Origin: Arthrobacter sp. ZGTC131
GTDB lineage: Bacteria; Actinomycetota; Actinomycetes; Actinomycetales; Micrococcaceae
Length of the DNA: 64,000 nucleotides
Assembly: GCF_002929275.1 (NCBI RefSeq)
Contig: NZ_PJIK01000009.1
Span: forward strand, 124,001 to 188,000
Direction: 5' to 3'
Positions 19,226-27,083 of the stretch are shown here, piece by piece. The number at the start of each line of letters is the position of its first letter. Position 1 is the stretch's first letter. A program made the position numbers and the translations under genes. Under the pieces are notes generated by a model. That model was not told the origin of the DNA. It was given only the letters and a program-made list of their open reading frames with translations, and did no database searches.

Positions 19226-20005
19226 ATGTCCAAGCGCATCGACGTCAAAGACCTGAACGTCTACTACGGCAACTTCCTTGCCGTCGAAGACGTCAGCATC
19301 AACATCGAAGCCAAGTCCGTCACGGCGTTCATCGGCCCCTCCGGCTGCGGCAAGTCCACGTTCCTGCGGACGCTCAACCGCATGCACGAGGTCCTGCCGG
19401 GCGCCCGCGTCGAGGGCGAAGTGCTACTCGACGGCGACAACCTGTACGGCCCCGGCGTCGACCCCGTCACGGTCCGCTCCCAGATCGGCATGGTCTTCCA
19501 GCGGCCCAACCCGTTCCCCACCATGTCCATCCGGGACAACGTGCTGGCCGGCGTGAAGCTGAACAACCAGAAGATGTCCAAGGGCGAGGCCGATGCCCTC
19601 GTGGAGCGCTCGCTCCAAGGCGCCAACCTGTGGAACGAGGTCAAGGACCGCCTGGAGAAGCCGGGTTCCGGTCTCTCCGGCGGCCAGCAGCAGCGGCTGT
19701 GCATCGCCCGTGCCATCGCCGTGGAGCCGCAGGTGATCCTGATGGACGAGCCGTGTTCCGCTCTGGACCCGATCTCCACCCTGGCCGTTGAGGACCTCAT
19801 CAACGAGCTCAAGGACCAGTACACCGTGGTGATCGTGACCCACAATATGCAGCAGGCGGCCCGCGTTTCGGACAGGACGGCGTTCTTCAACATCGCCGGA
19901 ACCGGCAAGCCGGGCAAGCTGATCGAGTTCGCCGAGACCAGCACCATCTTCAACAACCCGAGCCAGAAGGCCACTGAGGACTACGTCTCCGGCCGCTTCG
20001 GATAA
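19226..20005 (+). CDS. pstB: Phosphate ABC transporter ATPase PstB
   Basis: The 259-residue ATPase that powers phosphate import. Walker A is [12 protein letters not shown], the Q-loop is [10 protein letters not shown], the signature is [16 protein letters not shown] and Walker B is [13 protein letters not shown], followed by the switch histidine in [10 protein letters not shown]. The ATG at 19226 follows AAAGGAACATC. It ends pstSCAB; no phoU follows directly, but a DUF47 protein of PhoU-like fold lies beyond the convergent pit gene. Confidence 0.97.
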   Translation: MSKRIDVKDLNVYYGNFLAVEDVSINIEAKSVTAFIGPSGCGKSTFLRTLNRMHEVLPGARVEGEVLLDGDNLYGPGVDPVTVRSQIGMVFQRPNPFPTMSIRDNVLAGVKLNNQKMSKGEADALVERSLQGANLWNEVKDRLEKPGSGLSGGQQQRLCIARAIAVEPQVILMDEPCSALDPISTLAVEDLINELKDQYTVVIVTHNMQQAARVSDRTAFFNIAGTGKPGKLIEFAETSTIFNNPSQKATEDYVSGRFG

Positions 20006-20008
20006 TCC

Positions 20009-20137
20009 CCACCGCCGCCCTCGCCTCGCAAGCTCGGCCAGGGACCCCTGGCGGCGTGGGCCCAGCCACCGCCGCCCTCGCCTCGCAAGCTCGGCCAGGG
20101 ACCCCTGGCGGCGTGGGCCCAGCCACCGCCGCCCTCG
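20009..20137. repeat. 57-bp tandem repeat (two full copies plus 15 bp)
   Basis: Units begin at 20009, 20066 and 20123, each starting CCACCGCCGCCCTCG. The two full units look identical. Each contains the hairpin CCAGGGACCCCTGG and the string CTCGCAAGCTCGGCC. The array sits between the pstB stop codon and the terminator shared with the convergent pit gene. Confidence 0.9.
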
Positions 20138-20146
20138 ATTGCCCGT

Positions 20147-20180
20147 AAACGGCCCTTCTGAACGCTCAGAGGGGCCGTTT
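20147..20180. terminator. Bidirectional terminator between pstB and pit
   Basis: AAACGGCCCTTCTGA (20147-20161) pairs with TCAGAGGGGCCGTTT (20166-20180), 15 bp with one G-T pair and a 4-base loop. A-rich and T-rich flanks suit termination from both convergent genes. Confidence 0.8.
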
Positions 20181-20199
20181 GCGCTTTCGATGGGTGGGG

Positions 20200-21216
20200 C
20201 TACGCCCCGATGAGCGGCGACATTGCCAGCTCAAGGACGAAGGCGCCGGCTGCGGTGGCAACCGGCGTAAGAACCCATAGCCACAGGATTCGGATCACCA
20301 GCTTCCGGTGGACTGCGGCGAAGTTCTGGTTTTCACCCGCGCCGAGAACGGACGCCGTGACGGTGTGCGTGGTGGAGACGGGCCAGTGGAGGCCGATCGC
20401 GCCGATGAACAGCAGAATGGCGCTGAAGCCCTGTGCCACCACGCCGCGGAGCGGATCAATCCGGATGAGCCGGTAGCCCAGTGTGTGCGAGATGCGCCAA
20501 CCGCCGAACAGTGTCCCCACAGTGATCGCAACGGCGGAAAGCATCGCCACCCACAGCGGGATCGAGCCGCCGCCACTGTATCCCGCCGCCAGAAGGGCCA
20601 GGAGTAGCACTGCGCTGATGCGCTGCCCGTCCTGGAGCCCGTGGCCAAAGGCGACAGCCCCGGCGACGATCGACTGTGCGGCCCTAAAGCGCTTGTTGAT
20701 GACACTCGGTTGCGCATAGCGGGCGGCCCAGGTGACCGGGAAGACCAGTAGGTAGGCGCAGATGAAGGCGATGACCGGGGAAAACACCAGGGGGAGGACA
20801 ACCTGATGCAGGAGGGAGGCGTCCACGCCGCCCACGGAATTGCCGCCCACCACCACACTCGCGGTACCGGCGCCCGCCAAGCCGCCCACCAATGCATGCG
20901 TGGAGGATGACGGTACGCCGCGCCACCACAGGATCAGGCCCCACACACAGGCGCTGGCCAGCCCGGCCACCAGGATGGTCAGCCCACTGTTGCCGGAGGG
21001 AAGGGTGATCCAGTTCTGGCTGACGGCAACGGCCAGTCCGGCGCTGAGCAGGGCGCCGATGAAGTTGAAGATGGCCGCCAGCAGGACGGCCACCGTCGGC
21101 GTAAGCGCCCGGGTGCGGACGGCCAGGGCCACAGCCGTGGACACATCCCTGAAGCCGTTGATGAACGCGAAGGCTGCGGCCAGGACCACCACCAGGGCGA
21201 AGATGAACAGCGTCAC
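20200..21216 (-). CDS. pit: Low-affinity inorganic phosphate transporter, PiT family
   Basis: A 338-residue membrane transporter of the PiT family, which symports metal-phosphate with protons. The two duplicated PiT halves are visible: N-terminal FINGFRDVSTAVALAVRTRALTP and C-terminal LFGGWRISHTLGYRLIRIDPLRG followed by GLHWPVSTTHTVTASVLGAG. It lies one base downstream of the DUF47 gene, the usual partner. Its convergence with pstSCAB places low- and high-affinity phosphate uptake side by side. Confidence 0.92.
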   Translation of the reverse strand: MTLFIFALVVVLAAAFAFINGFRDVSTAVALAVRTRALTPTVAVLLAAIFNFIGALLSAGLAVAVSQNWITLPSGNSGLTILVAGLASACVWGLILWWRGVPSSSTHALVGGLAGAGTASVVVGGNSVGGVDASLLHQVVLPLVFSPVIAFICAYLLVFPVTWAARYAQPSVINKRFRAAQSIVAGAVAFGHGLQDGQRISAVLLLALLAAGYSGGGSIPLWVAMLSAVAITVGTLFGGWRISHTLGYRLIRIDPLRGVVAQGFSAILLFIGAIGLHWPVSTTHTVTASVLGAGENQNFAAVHRKLVIRILWLWVLTPVATAAGAFVLELAMSPLIGA

Positions 21217-21217
21217 G

Positions 21218-21835
21218 TCAGGATTCCTTGACGATGATGCTGCCTACCTGGGTGGCGATGCGCCGCATGTCCTTGGTGACGTCCACCAGCTGGTTGGCGA
21301 CGTCCCTGTTCCGGGCGTACTGCGTGGCCTTCATGTCCTTGAGCATGTCCGCCACCCAGATCCGGTGCGTCCGCTCGGCCCGCTTGGCCAGGCGGAGCAC
21401 TTCGATCCAGTAGTCCTCGAGGTCGTCGAGGTTGTTGAGCCGCCGCATGGCATCAGCCGTGAGTTCGGCCTGGCGGCTGATGATTTCCAGCTGGTCTGCG
21501 GCCCTTTTCGGTAGCCGGTCCAGCTTGTAGAGGGCAACGAGCTCGGCGGCGGCGTCCAGCTTTTCGATTGCTTCGTTGAGGCACAGGGACAGGCCGTACA
21601 TGTCCTCGCGGGGCAGCGGGTTCACGAAGCTGGTGCGCATGTGGGTCAGCAGGGCGAAATGCAGCTCAGCGGACTTGGCCTCGTGGTTGTGCATGTCCTC
21701 GACGAGCCGGTGATGCTCCGTGGCCGGCGCCCCCAGGATCTCCGCCATGGTGGCGCTGGCCAGGACGATCTGCCGTGCCAGCTGCGAGAGAAGGCTCAGC
21801 CCCGCGGGCTCCTGCGGAAAAAGGCGCAGCTTCAT
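21218..21835 (-). CDS. DUF47 / PhoU-like regulator of Pit
   Basis: A 205-residue, helix-rich protein of the DUF47 (PhoU_div) family, starting MKLRLFPQEPAGLSLLSQLA, with conserved acidic/histidine patches such as EHHRLVEDMHNHEAKSAE and FVNPLPREDMYGLSLCLNEA. DUF47 proteins are encoded next to Pit transporters and are thought to modulate phosphate transport or signalling. The pit gene follows after a single base, so the two are translated from one message. Mechanism is inferred from the family. Confidence 0.88.
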   Translation of the reverse strand: MKLRLFPQEPAGLSLLSQLARQIVLASATMAEILGAPATEHHRLVEDMHNHEAKSAELHFALLTHMRTSFVNPLPREDMYGLSLCLNEAIEKLDAAAELVALYKLDRLPKRAADQLEIISRQAELTADAMRRLNNLDDLEDYWIEVLRLAKRAERTHRIWVADMLKDMKATQYARNRDVANQLVDVTKDMRRIATQVGSIIVKES

Positions 21836-21948
21836 TAGTACCGGTCTCCGGAGGATCGTCAGGGCTGGGCACTGCGGACGGTGTGACTTGACGTCGTGCC
21901 CCGCAGCTAGTCAGTACTTTACCGGCACCGGCAGCCGGGCATGAAAGT

Positions 21949-22032
21949 GGTGCCGAACCGGATACGCCTCTCGGCGGTAGGCCGCTCTAGGCGGCTAAAT
22001 GTTGAAGCCCGGGGGTTTCGCGGTTCGGCACC
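21949..22032. other. Structured intergenic element
   Basis: GGTGCCGAACCG (21949-21960) and CGGTTCGGCACC (22021-22032) are perfect inverted repeats that extend further with one mismatch. They enclose nested smaller inverted repeats (GCCGC-TCTAG-GCGGC, and CCC/GGG near 22008-22014). The 256-base gap between the DUF47 and hypothetical genes holds no open frame that I can support. It could be a repetitive palindromic element, a terminator or a small RNA. Confidence 0.5.
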
Positions 22033-22091
22033 AGTTTCAGTGTTCTACTTTGCCCGTTCCAAGTCAACATTGACAGATCGGTCCTGATGGG

Positions 22092-22751
22092 TCAGTCCAG
22101 CTCGCCCAGCCGCCAGGCGTTGGCGGCGTGTTCGAGGTCCTCGGCGGTCTTCACCAGGAGGTGCGAGTTGCGCGTCAGCTTACGGGCGTGCACCTCATTG
22201 CTGTGGTCGGCACCGTCCGCAAGGGTGGCCTGGCCCAGCGCAACAACGCGGCAAAACGCGGCCGAACGCTCCAGCGCGACGTCGAAGTCGCCGTCGAACG
22301 CGCCGGACAAAATGGCGTCAGCCATGGTCCTCATTTCGTCGGCGCCGGGCGGTTCGGCCGCTCCGGCAACCACGTTGGACACCTGTGCCGTGTCCTTGCC
22401 CGCCTTGAAGTAGACGGAGATGCGCTCCGGATCCTGGACGGTCGCTGCGCGCAGGGCATACAGCCGCCACAGTGCACCCGGGAGTGAGCGCGCCGGGCTC
22501 TCGGCCCACATTTCGGCGATGGCCTCCAGGCCCTGTTCGTCGGCGAGCTTCACCAGGCGTTTGGTGATGACGGGATCGTCGCTGTCGCGCCCGTGGCGCA
22601 CCAGGGCCTGGGCTGCGAGGTGTGCCGCTTCGGACACGCGTGCCGGATCAGCACCGCCTGCGAATGGCTCGAAATCGATGGGCGCAAAAGGCTTTGGTTT
22701 GTGGTGCCGCTCCGCCCCGCCCGGGCCGCTGGTTCCTGCTTTCTCGCTCAT
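22092..22751 (-). CDS. Conserved actinobacterial protein of unknown function
   Basis: A 219-residue, mostly helical soluble protein. After a disordered Lys/Pro/His-rich N-terminus (MSEKAGTSGPGGAERHHKPK) it shows acidic helical segments (DPVITKRLVKLADEQGLEAI; EMWAESPARSLPGALWRLYAL) and a C-terminal stretch LTRNSHLLVKTAEDLEHAANAWRLGELD. I recognise no catalytic motif. GC codon use and start position look normal. It is divergent from tRNA-Lys. It may be a conserved lineage protein, but I do not assign a function. Confidence 0.7.
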   Translation of the reverse strand: MSEKAGTSGPGGAERHHKPKPFAPIDFEPFAGGADPARVSEAAHLAAQALVRHGRDSDDPVITKRLVKLADEQGLEAIAEMWAESPARSLPGALWRLYALRAATVQDPERISVYFKAGKDTAQVSNVVAGAAEPPGADEMRTMADAILSGAFDGDFDVALERSAAFCRVVALGQATLADGADHSNEVHARKLTRNSHLLVKTAEDLEHAANAWRLGELD

Positions 22752-22984
22752 GCTCCCACGCTACTCCTGGTCCGTGCGGGAATCGAGCGTGCGGTCGGAG
22801 CCCCCGCTCCGCGGAACCGCGCGGTTTCCGCCGTCGCCGGGCCGGAAAATCGACGGGACGACGGCGGCGGTGGGCCCCGTGCGAAAGACGCCGTGGACTG
22901 GGGTACAGTGTTAACGTCCAGAAATGGACTGGAGCTGACACCCGCTGTGCAGGCCGCTGAGGCAGGCATTTCGACAGTCAGTTT

Positions 22985-23057
22985 GGGCCTTTAGCTCAGT
23001 TGGTAGAGCATCGGACTTTTAATCCGTGGGTCGTGGGTTCGATCCCCACAGGGCCCA
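22985..23057 (+). tRNA. tRNA-Lys (anticodon UUU)
   Basis: A full 73-base cloverleaf. The acceptor stem GGGCCTT pairs with AGGGCCC (one G-T), the D-arm has AGTTGGTAGAG, the anticodon loop CTTTTAA reads TTT, and the T-arm is GTGGGTTCGATCCCCAC. The discriminator base is A and CCA is not encoded. A possible -10-like TACAGT lies upstream at 22904-22909. Confidence 0.97.
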
Positions 23058-23077
23058 CTCTTTTAGCGAAGAGTGGA

Positions 23078-23117
23078 AAGTCCCCGGTTCCTGGCAACAG
23101 GAGCCGGGGACTTTTTT
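23078..23117 (+). terminator. Rho-independent terminator after tRNA-Lys
   Basis: AAGTCCCCGGTTCCTG (23078-23093) pairs with CAGGAGCCGGGGACTT (23098-23113) with one G-T pair and a 4-base loop GCAA, followed by a run of six T. This is a classic intrinsic terminator and the strongest in the window. Confidence 0.92.
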
Positions 23118-23183
23118 GCGTGCCTGCCGCCCGGCGCCACTGCGGCATTCGTGTTGCGGCGCGGCGTCGCGCACAATAGCCCC

Positions 23184-24194
23184 ATGATTAAACGCAACGC
23201 GCGGCTGCCGCGGCTTGAGGACGTGGCGGAGCGTGCCGGCGTCTCGCACCAGACCGTCTCCAGGGTGATCAACAACCACCCCAACGTCAGCAAGGCCACG
23301 CGCGAACGCGTGGAGGCAGCCATTGCCGAGCTCGGGTACCGGCGCAACACCGCGGCGCGGAGCCTGGTCACCCGCCGCTCCCAGACCATCGGCGTCCTGG
23401 CCAGCGAGCTCTCCCAGTACGGTCCGGCCAACACGCTGCTGGGAGTTGAACAGGCCGCCCGGAACGCCGGCTATTTTGTCAGTATCGCGGCGCTGAAGTC
23501 GGTCAGCCGTGAGTCGATTTTCGACGCCGTCAGGCACTTCATGGACCAGTCCGTCGACGGGATTGTGGTGAGTGTGCCGCACTCCGAAACGCTGCTGGCC
23601 CTGGCGGACCTGACACTCGGGGTCCCGGTGGTGGCGGTGGGGTCGTTGGGAAGTGACGCGGTGAGCGGTGCCATGGTGGACCAGGCGCGGGGAGCCGAAC
23701 TCGCCGTCGGGCATCTGATTGAGCTGGGCCACCGGCGGATCGGGCACGTCGCCGGACCGCAGGACTGGATCGACGGCGTGGCGCGGGCAGAGGCATGGAG
23801 CGCCACAATGCGTTCCGCGGGCCTTGAGGACGATCTCCTGATGACGGGTGACTGGAGTGCCGGCAGCGGCTACGAGATCGGCAGGAAGCTGGCCGCCGAG
23901 CGCTCGGCCACGGCCATCTTCGTGGGTAACGACCAGATGGCCCTTGGCCTGCTGCGCGCGTTTAATGAGGCCGGCGTCCGCGTGCCCGACGACGTCTCCG
24001 TCGTCGGGTTCGATGACCAGCCGGAGTCGGGCTACTTCACCCCGCCGCTCACCACTGTCCGTCAGGACTTCGAGGAACTCGGCCGGCGCTGCATAGACCT
24101 CATGCTGACGGCCATCGAGGACGGCAAGGGCGTCAGCAGCACCGTGGTGGCGCCCGAACTGGTGGTGCGGCAGAGCACCTCCGCCCCTGCCTGA
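23184..24194 (+). CDS. LacI-family regulator, paralogue 1 of tandem pair
   Basis: A 336-residue repressor. The helix-turn-helix is LEDVAERAGVSHQTVSRVIN with hinge NTAARSLVTRRSQTIGVL, followed by a periplasmic-binding-like sugar-sensing domain (residues ~60-330). It is closely related to the next gene, with near-identical DNA-binding regions, so both may read the same operator (TGTTAGCGYTMACA type). The ATG at 23184 lacks a ribosome site, and a -10-like CACAAT lies 7 bases upstream, which fits a leaderless message. The gene is 66 bases after the tRNA-Lys terminator. Likely role: control of the arabinan locus. Confidence 0.88.
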   Translation: MIKRNARLPRLEDVAERAGVSHQTVSRVINNHPNVSKATRERVEAAIAELGYRRNTAARSLVTRRSQTIGVLASELSQYGPANTLLGVEQAARNAGYFVSIAALKSVSRESIFDAVRHFMDQSVDGIVVSVPHSETLLALADLTLGVPVVAVGSLGSDAVSGAMVDQARGAELAVGHLIELGHRRIGHVAGPQDWIDGVARAEAWSATMRSAGLEDDLLMTGDWSAGSGYEIGRKLAAERSATAIFVGNDQMALGLLRAFNEAGVRVPDDVSVVGFDDQPESGYFTPPLTTVRQDFEELGRRCIDLMLTAIEDGKGVSSTVVAPELVVRQSTSAPA

Positions 24195-24241
24195 ACCTGG
24201 ATTTCCCGCATCCTGATTTCGGCATAGCTGGTAAACTAATT

Positions 24242-24253
24242 GTTAGCGCTAAC
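24242..24253. promoter_or_regulatory. LacI-type operator GTTAGCGCTAAC
   Basis: A perfect 12-bp palindrome 12 bases before the ATG of the second LacI gene and downstream of a TAAACT -10-like element (24232-24237). It matches the TGTTAGCG sites at 31.8, 32.0, 40.4 and 45.9 kb. Position suggests autorepression by roadblock. Confidence 0.75.
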
Positions 24254-24265
24254 TTAGGGGGAGGG

Positions 24266-25291
24266 ATGTCAGTAGGATCAGAGACCAGGCGTCCCCCCGT
24301 GATGGAGGACGTGGCCAGGCTGGCCGGTGTTTCACACCAGACGGTCTCGCGGGTCCTCAACGCCCATCCGAACGTCAGCCCCCAAACCCGCGAACGCGTC
24401 GAAAAGGCCATCGGGGAATTGGGCTACCGCCGGAACACCGCAGCGCGCAGCCTGGTTACCCGGCGGTCCCAAACCATAGGCGTCCTGGGAAGCGACATGT
24501 CCCATTACGGTCCGGCCAATACGCTGCTTGGAGTGCAGCAGGCAGCCCGTGACAAGGGCTATTTCGTCAGCGTGGCCAGCCTCAGTGAAGTCACGCCGGC
24601 CGCGATCAAGGACGCCCTCGAATACTTCATGATGCAGTCAGTGGACGGCATCGTCGTGATCGTGCCGCACGAGGCCATGTTCGAATCGCTCAGCACCATC
24701 AGCATGGCCGTCCCGCTGGTTGCGGTGGGCTTCGGCGTCGACGAGCGGCTGAGTGTCGCCGCGGTGAACCAGCGGATGGGCGCCAGCCTTGCCGTGCAGC
24801 ATCTGGTGGACCTCGGCCATGCAGCCATAGCCCATGTTTCCGGGCCGCCGGACTGGATTGACGCCGCCGCCCGCATTGACGGCTGGCGTCGGACCCTCGC
24901 CCAGGCGGAACTTTCCGACTCCGTGCTGATCCGGGGCAACTGGAGCGCCGAAAGCGGCTACCGTGCCGGGCTTGAACTTGCGGCCGCAGGAAATGTCACC
25001 GCGCTGTTCGCAGCCAACGACCAGATGGCACTTGGAGCCCTGCGTGCCTTTAGCGAAGCCGGGCTGCGCGTCCCGCAGGACATCAGTCTCGTTGGTTATG
25101 ATGACCAGCCCGAGGCCGCCTATCTTGTGCCGCCCCTGACCACTGTCAACCAGGGTTTCAAGGAACTCGGAGCCCGTTGCATGCAAATGCTCCTTTTCGA
25201 TATGGCCAACGGCCATTCAGGTGCATCGTCAGTGGTCAACCCCAGGCTTGTGGTTCGCTCGACGACGGCGCCGCCACCCGCCGCACGCTGA
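24266..25291 (+). CDS. LacI-family regulator, paralogue 2 of tandem pair
   Basis: A 341-residue repressor. The DNA-binding region is MEDVARLAGVSHQTVSRVLN with NTAARSLVTRRSQTIGVLGS, almost the same as in the previous gene. The effector domain keeps the family pattern (MALGALRAFSEAGLRVPQD; VGYDDQPEAAYLVPPLTTV). A GGGGGAGG ribosome site precedes the ATG. The palindromic operator at 24242-24253 implies autoregulation. Divergence in the effector half suggests the two proteins respond to different sugars while sharing targets. A terminator at 25338 follows. Assignment to arabinan control is by operator matching, not proven. Confidence 0.9.
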   Translation: MSVGSETRRPPVMEDVARLAGVSHQTVSRVLNAHPNVSPQTRERVEKAIGELGYRRNTAARSLVTRRSQTIGVLGSDMSHYGPANTLLGVQQAARDKGYFVSVASLSEVTPAAIKDALEYFMMQSVDGIVVIVPHEAMFESLSTISMAVPLVAVGFGVDERLSVAAVNQRMGASLAVQHLVDLGHAAIAHVSGPPDWIDAAARIDGWRRTLAQAELSDSVLIRGNWSAESGYRAGLELAAAGNVTALFAANDQMALGALRAFSEAGLRVPQDISLVGYDDQPEAAYLVPPLTTVNQGFKELGARCMQMLLFDMANGHSGASSVVNPRLVVRSTTAPPPAAR

Positions 25292-25337
25292 GCCCGGGGG
25301 ACCGTGGCTGAGGCCCGTGCACGCCTCTCAAATGGCA

Positions 25338-25380
25338 CCCGCAGGGCCCGGCAGCTGGGAAGCTTACCGGGCCCTGCGGG
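25338..25380. terminator. Bidirectional terminator
   Basis: CCCGCAGGGCCCGG (25338-25351) pairs perfectly with CCGGGCCCTGCGGG (25367-25380) around a 15-base loop. It lies between the convergent LacI and GH43-AbfB genes and can serve both. Confidence 0.75.
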
Positions 25381-25408
25381 AGATGCTGACGACGACCGTA
25401 CCGTGCGG

Positions 25409-26866
25409 CTATGAACCCAGGAAGAAAGTGGCCGCGGCCCTGTCGTTCTTGCCTGCCTGGGCTACGGTGAGGACGCTCTGCCGGAGCAGCAGATAGGAAC
25501 CGGGAAGATCGACTGACTCGAAGGAGACTCCTGCCGGATCCGAAAGTCCGCCTCGCTGGATGAATGCCGACGACGATCCGGCGGTGGACGCGATTGCGAC
25601 GGTTGAGCTTTGGATCCGAAGGTAACGTCCCTTGGTCAGGACCGGCTCGATGACCACGGAGTTCTTCTTGGCATAGCCGGGGGCAATGCGGAACTGGGAC
25701 CCCCCCAGCGACGGCGCCGACGAAGCTGTGACGATTGTCCCGTCGTGAACGAGGTAGGCGCCGGGGGCGGCGGCTGATTCCAATCGCACGGGGAGCTCCC
25801 CGTCCCCAACGGGAACTCCAAAATCGGGTGTTCCGTCTGCCTTCCAGTGCAACCGCTGAACGCGGGCATGCCTGTTGGGGTCAAAGAGCGGGTTGCCGAT
25901 CGGGTCGCGGTAGGACCTGGCGTGGTACACGAGAACGTCATTGCCCGCTTCGTCGACGGTGAAGGAGTTGTGCCCCGGCCCGTACTGCTTTGACCCCTCC
26001 GAGGTGCTGAATACCGGCGTCGGGGTCTTCGTCCAGGACGCCGCATTGAGCAGATCCGCGTTTTCGTCGGCGGTCAGGAGGCCCATGCAGTAGTTGGCGT
26101 CTGTCGCACTGGCTGAGAAGGACACAAAGATCCGGCCGTTCCGCTTGATCACGGCGGGCCCTTCGTTGACTTTGTACCCCCTGGTTTCCCAGTCCAGCGT
26201 GGGGACGGCGATGCGGACCGGAGCGCTAGACAGGGTGGAGGGAGATGACATGGCGGCGATGAACAGGCTCGAATTCACGCCTGTATCGCTCTGGGCCCAG
26301 AGCAGGTACCGCGTGCCGGCGTGCTCGAAGGTGGTGGCGTCCAGGGAGAAAGTGTCGGCGTGCGTGTACACCCGGACCGGTGGTTCCCACACCGCGGTCG
26401 TCGGGTCAGCCGCGGCCGTGGAGATCACGTAGATCCGCACCCGGAAAACGTCGTTGCTGTCCCCGGCGGCGAAGTAGATGTGCCACTTCCCGTCAAAGTG
26501 ATGCAGCTCCGGTGCCCAGATGTAGCCTCCCATGGTTCCGGTGGCGGGCCGCGTCCACACCACGGCCTCCGAGGAGCTGCCCAGCCCGGAGATGGTGGAT
26601 GAGGAGCGGAGGATGATCCGATCGTATTCAGGCACGGAGCCGGTGAAGTAGTACCTGCCGTCGGTGTGCTTCATGAGCCAGGGGTCAGCCCGTTGCGGAA
26701 CGACCGGGTTGATGACCGGCGTCGGAAGGGCGGGAGCGGCGGCGGCCGCCGGGGCCGTCACCAGGGTTCCGGCACCCGCGCCGGCCAGTATCACCGTGGT
26801 GGCTGCGGCGGTTCCGGAGCCGAGGAACGAGCGGCGCGAAAACTGCCGGTTGAGGGGAGCATTCAT
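25409..26866 (-). CDS. Secreted GH43 arabinofuranosidase with AbfB domain
   Basis: A 485-residue exported glycosidase. A Tat signal (RRSFLGSG, then a long hydrophobic stretch) is at residues ~10-45. The five-bladed GH43 catalytic domain (residues ~50-340) shows the base aspartate in QRADPWLMKHTDG, DATTFEH (pKa-modulating Asp) and the acid glutamate in NEGPAVIKRNG. The last ~130 residues form an AbfB/CBM42-like beta-trefoil (VRLESAAAPGAYLVH; TKGRYLRIQSS) that binds arabinofuranose side chains. ATG 26866 has AGGA 10 bases upstream; an in-frame upstream start lacks support. It follows the importer operon on the same strand after 217 bases. Likely releases L-arabinose from arabinan or arabinoxylan. 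Confidence 0.88.
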   Translation of the reverse strand: MNAPLNRQFSRRSFLGSGTAAATTVILAGAGAGTLVTAPAAAAAPALPTPVINPVVPQRADPWLMKHTDGRYYFTGSVPEYDRIILRSSSTISGLGSSSEAVVWTRPATGTMGGYIWAPELHHFDGKWHIYFAAGDSNDVFRVRIYVISTAAADPTTAVWEPPVRVYTHADTFSLDATTFEHAGTRYLLWAQSDTGVNSSLFIAAMSSPSTLSSAPVRIAVPTLDWETRGYKVNEGPAVIKRNGRIFVSFSASATDANYCMGLLTADENADLLNAASWTKTPTPVFSTSEGSKQYGPGHNSFTVDEAGNDVLVYHARSYRDPIGNPLFDPNRHARVQRLHWKADGTPDFGVPVGDGELPVRLESAAAPGAYLVHDGTIVTASSAPSLGGSQFRIAPGYAKKNSVVIEPVLTKGRYLRIQSSTVAIASTAGSSSAFIQRGGLSDPAGVSFESVDLPGSYLLLRQSVLTVAQAGKNDRAAATFFLGS

Positions 26867-27083
26867 GTTGAGAGCGTCCTTCCTGGATTCCCTTCCACGC
26901 GTGGGCGCGGTCGGCCTCATGCGAGGCCGCGCGGCAGCGGAGAAGGGGTCATTGATGAAGCACCGGACTGGGACTGCGGCACAAGGCGTGCAGGCTCCCG
27001 GGCCGGGCTTCGCGATTTGTGAATGGTTTTGGCGCTGATGAATCGGGTGTGACGGGTTGGGAGGGCCAGCGACGCCGGGCCGC

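Noticed and set aside
20009-20137. Possible CRISPR or mobile element
   Set aside because: Units are directly adjacent with no spacers, and there is no transposase or terminal inverted repeat.
26664-27038. Small plus-strand frames near the GH43 signal region
   Set aside because: They overlap the GH43 Tat signal coding sequence in antisense and have no ribosome site.
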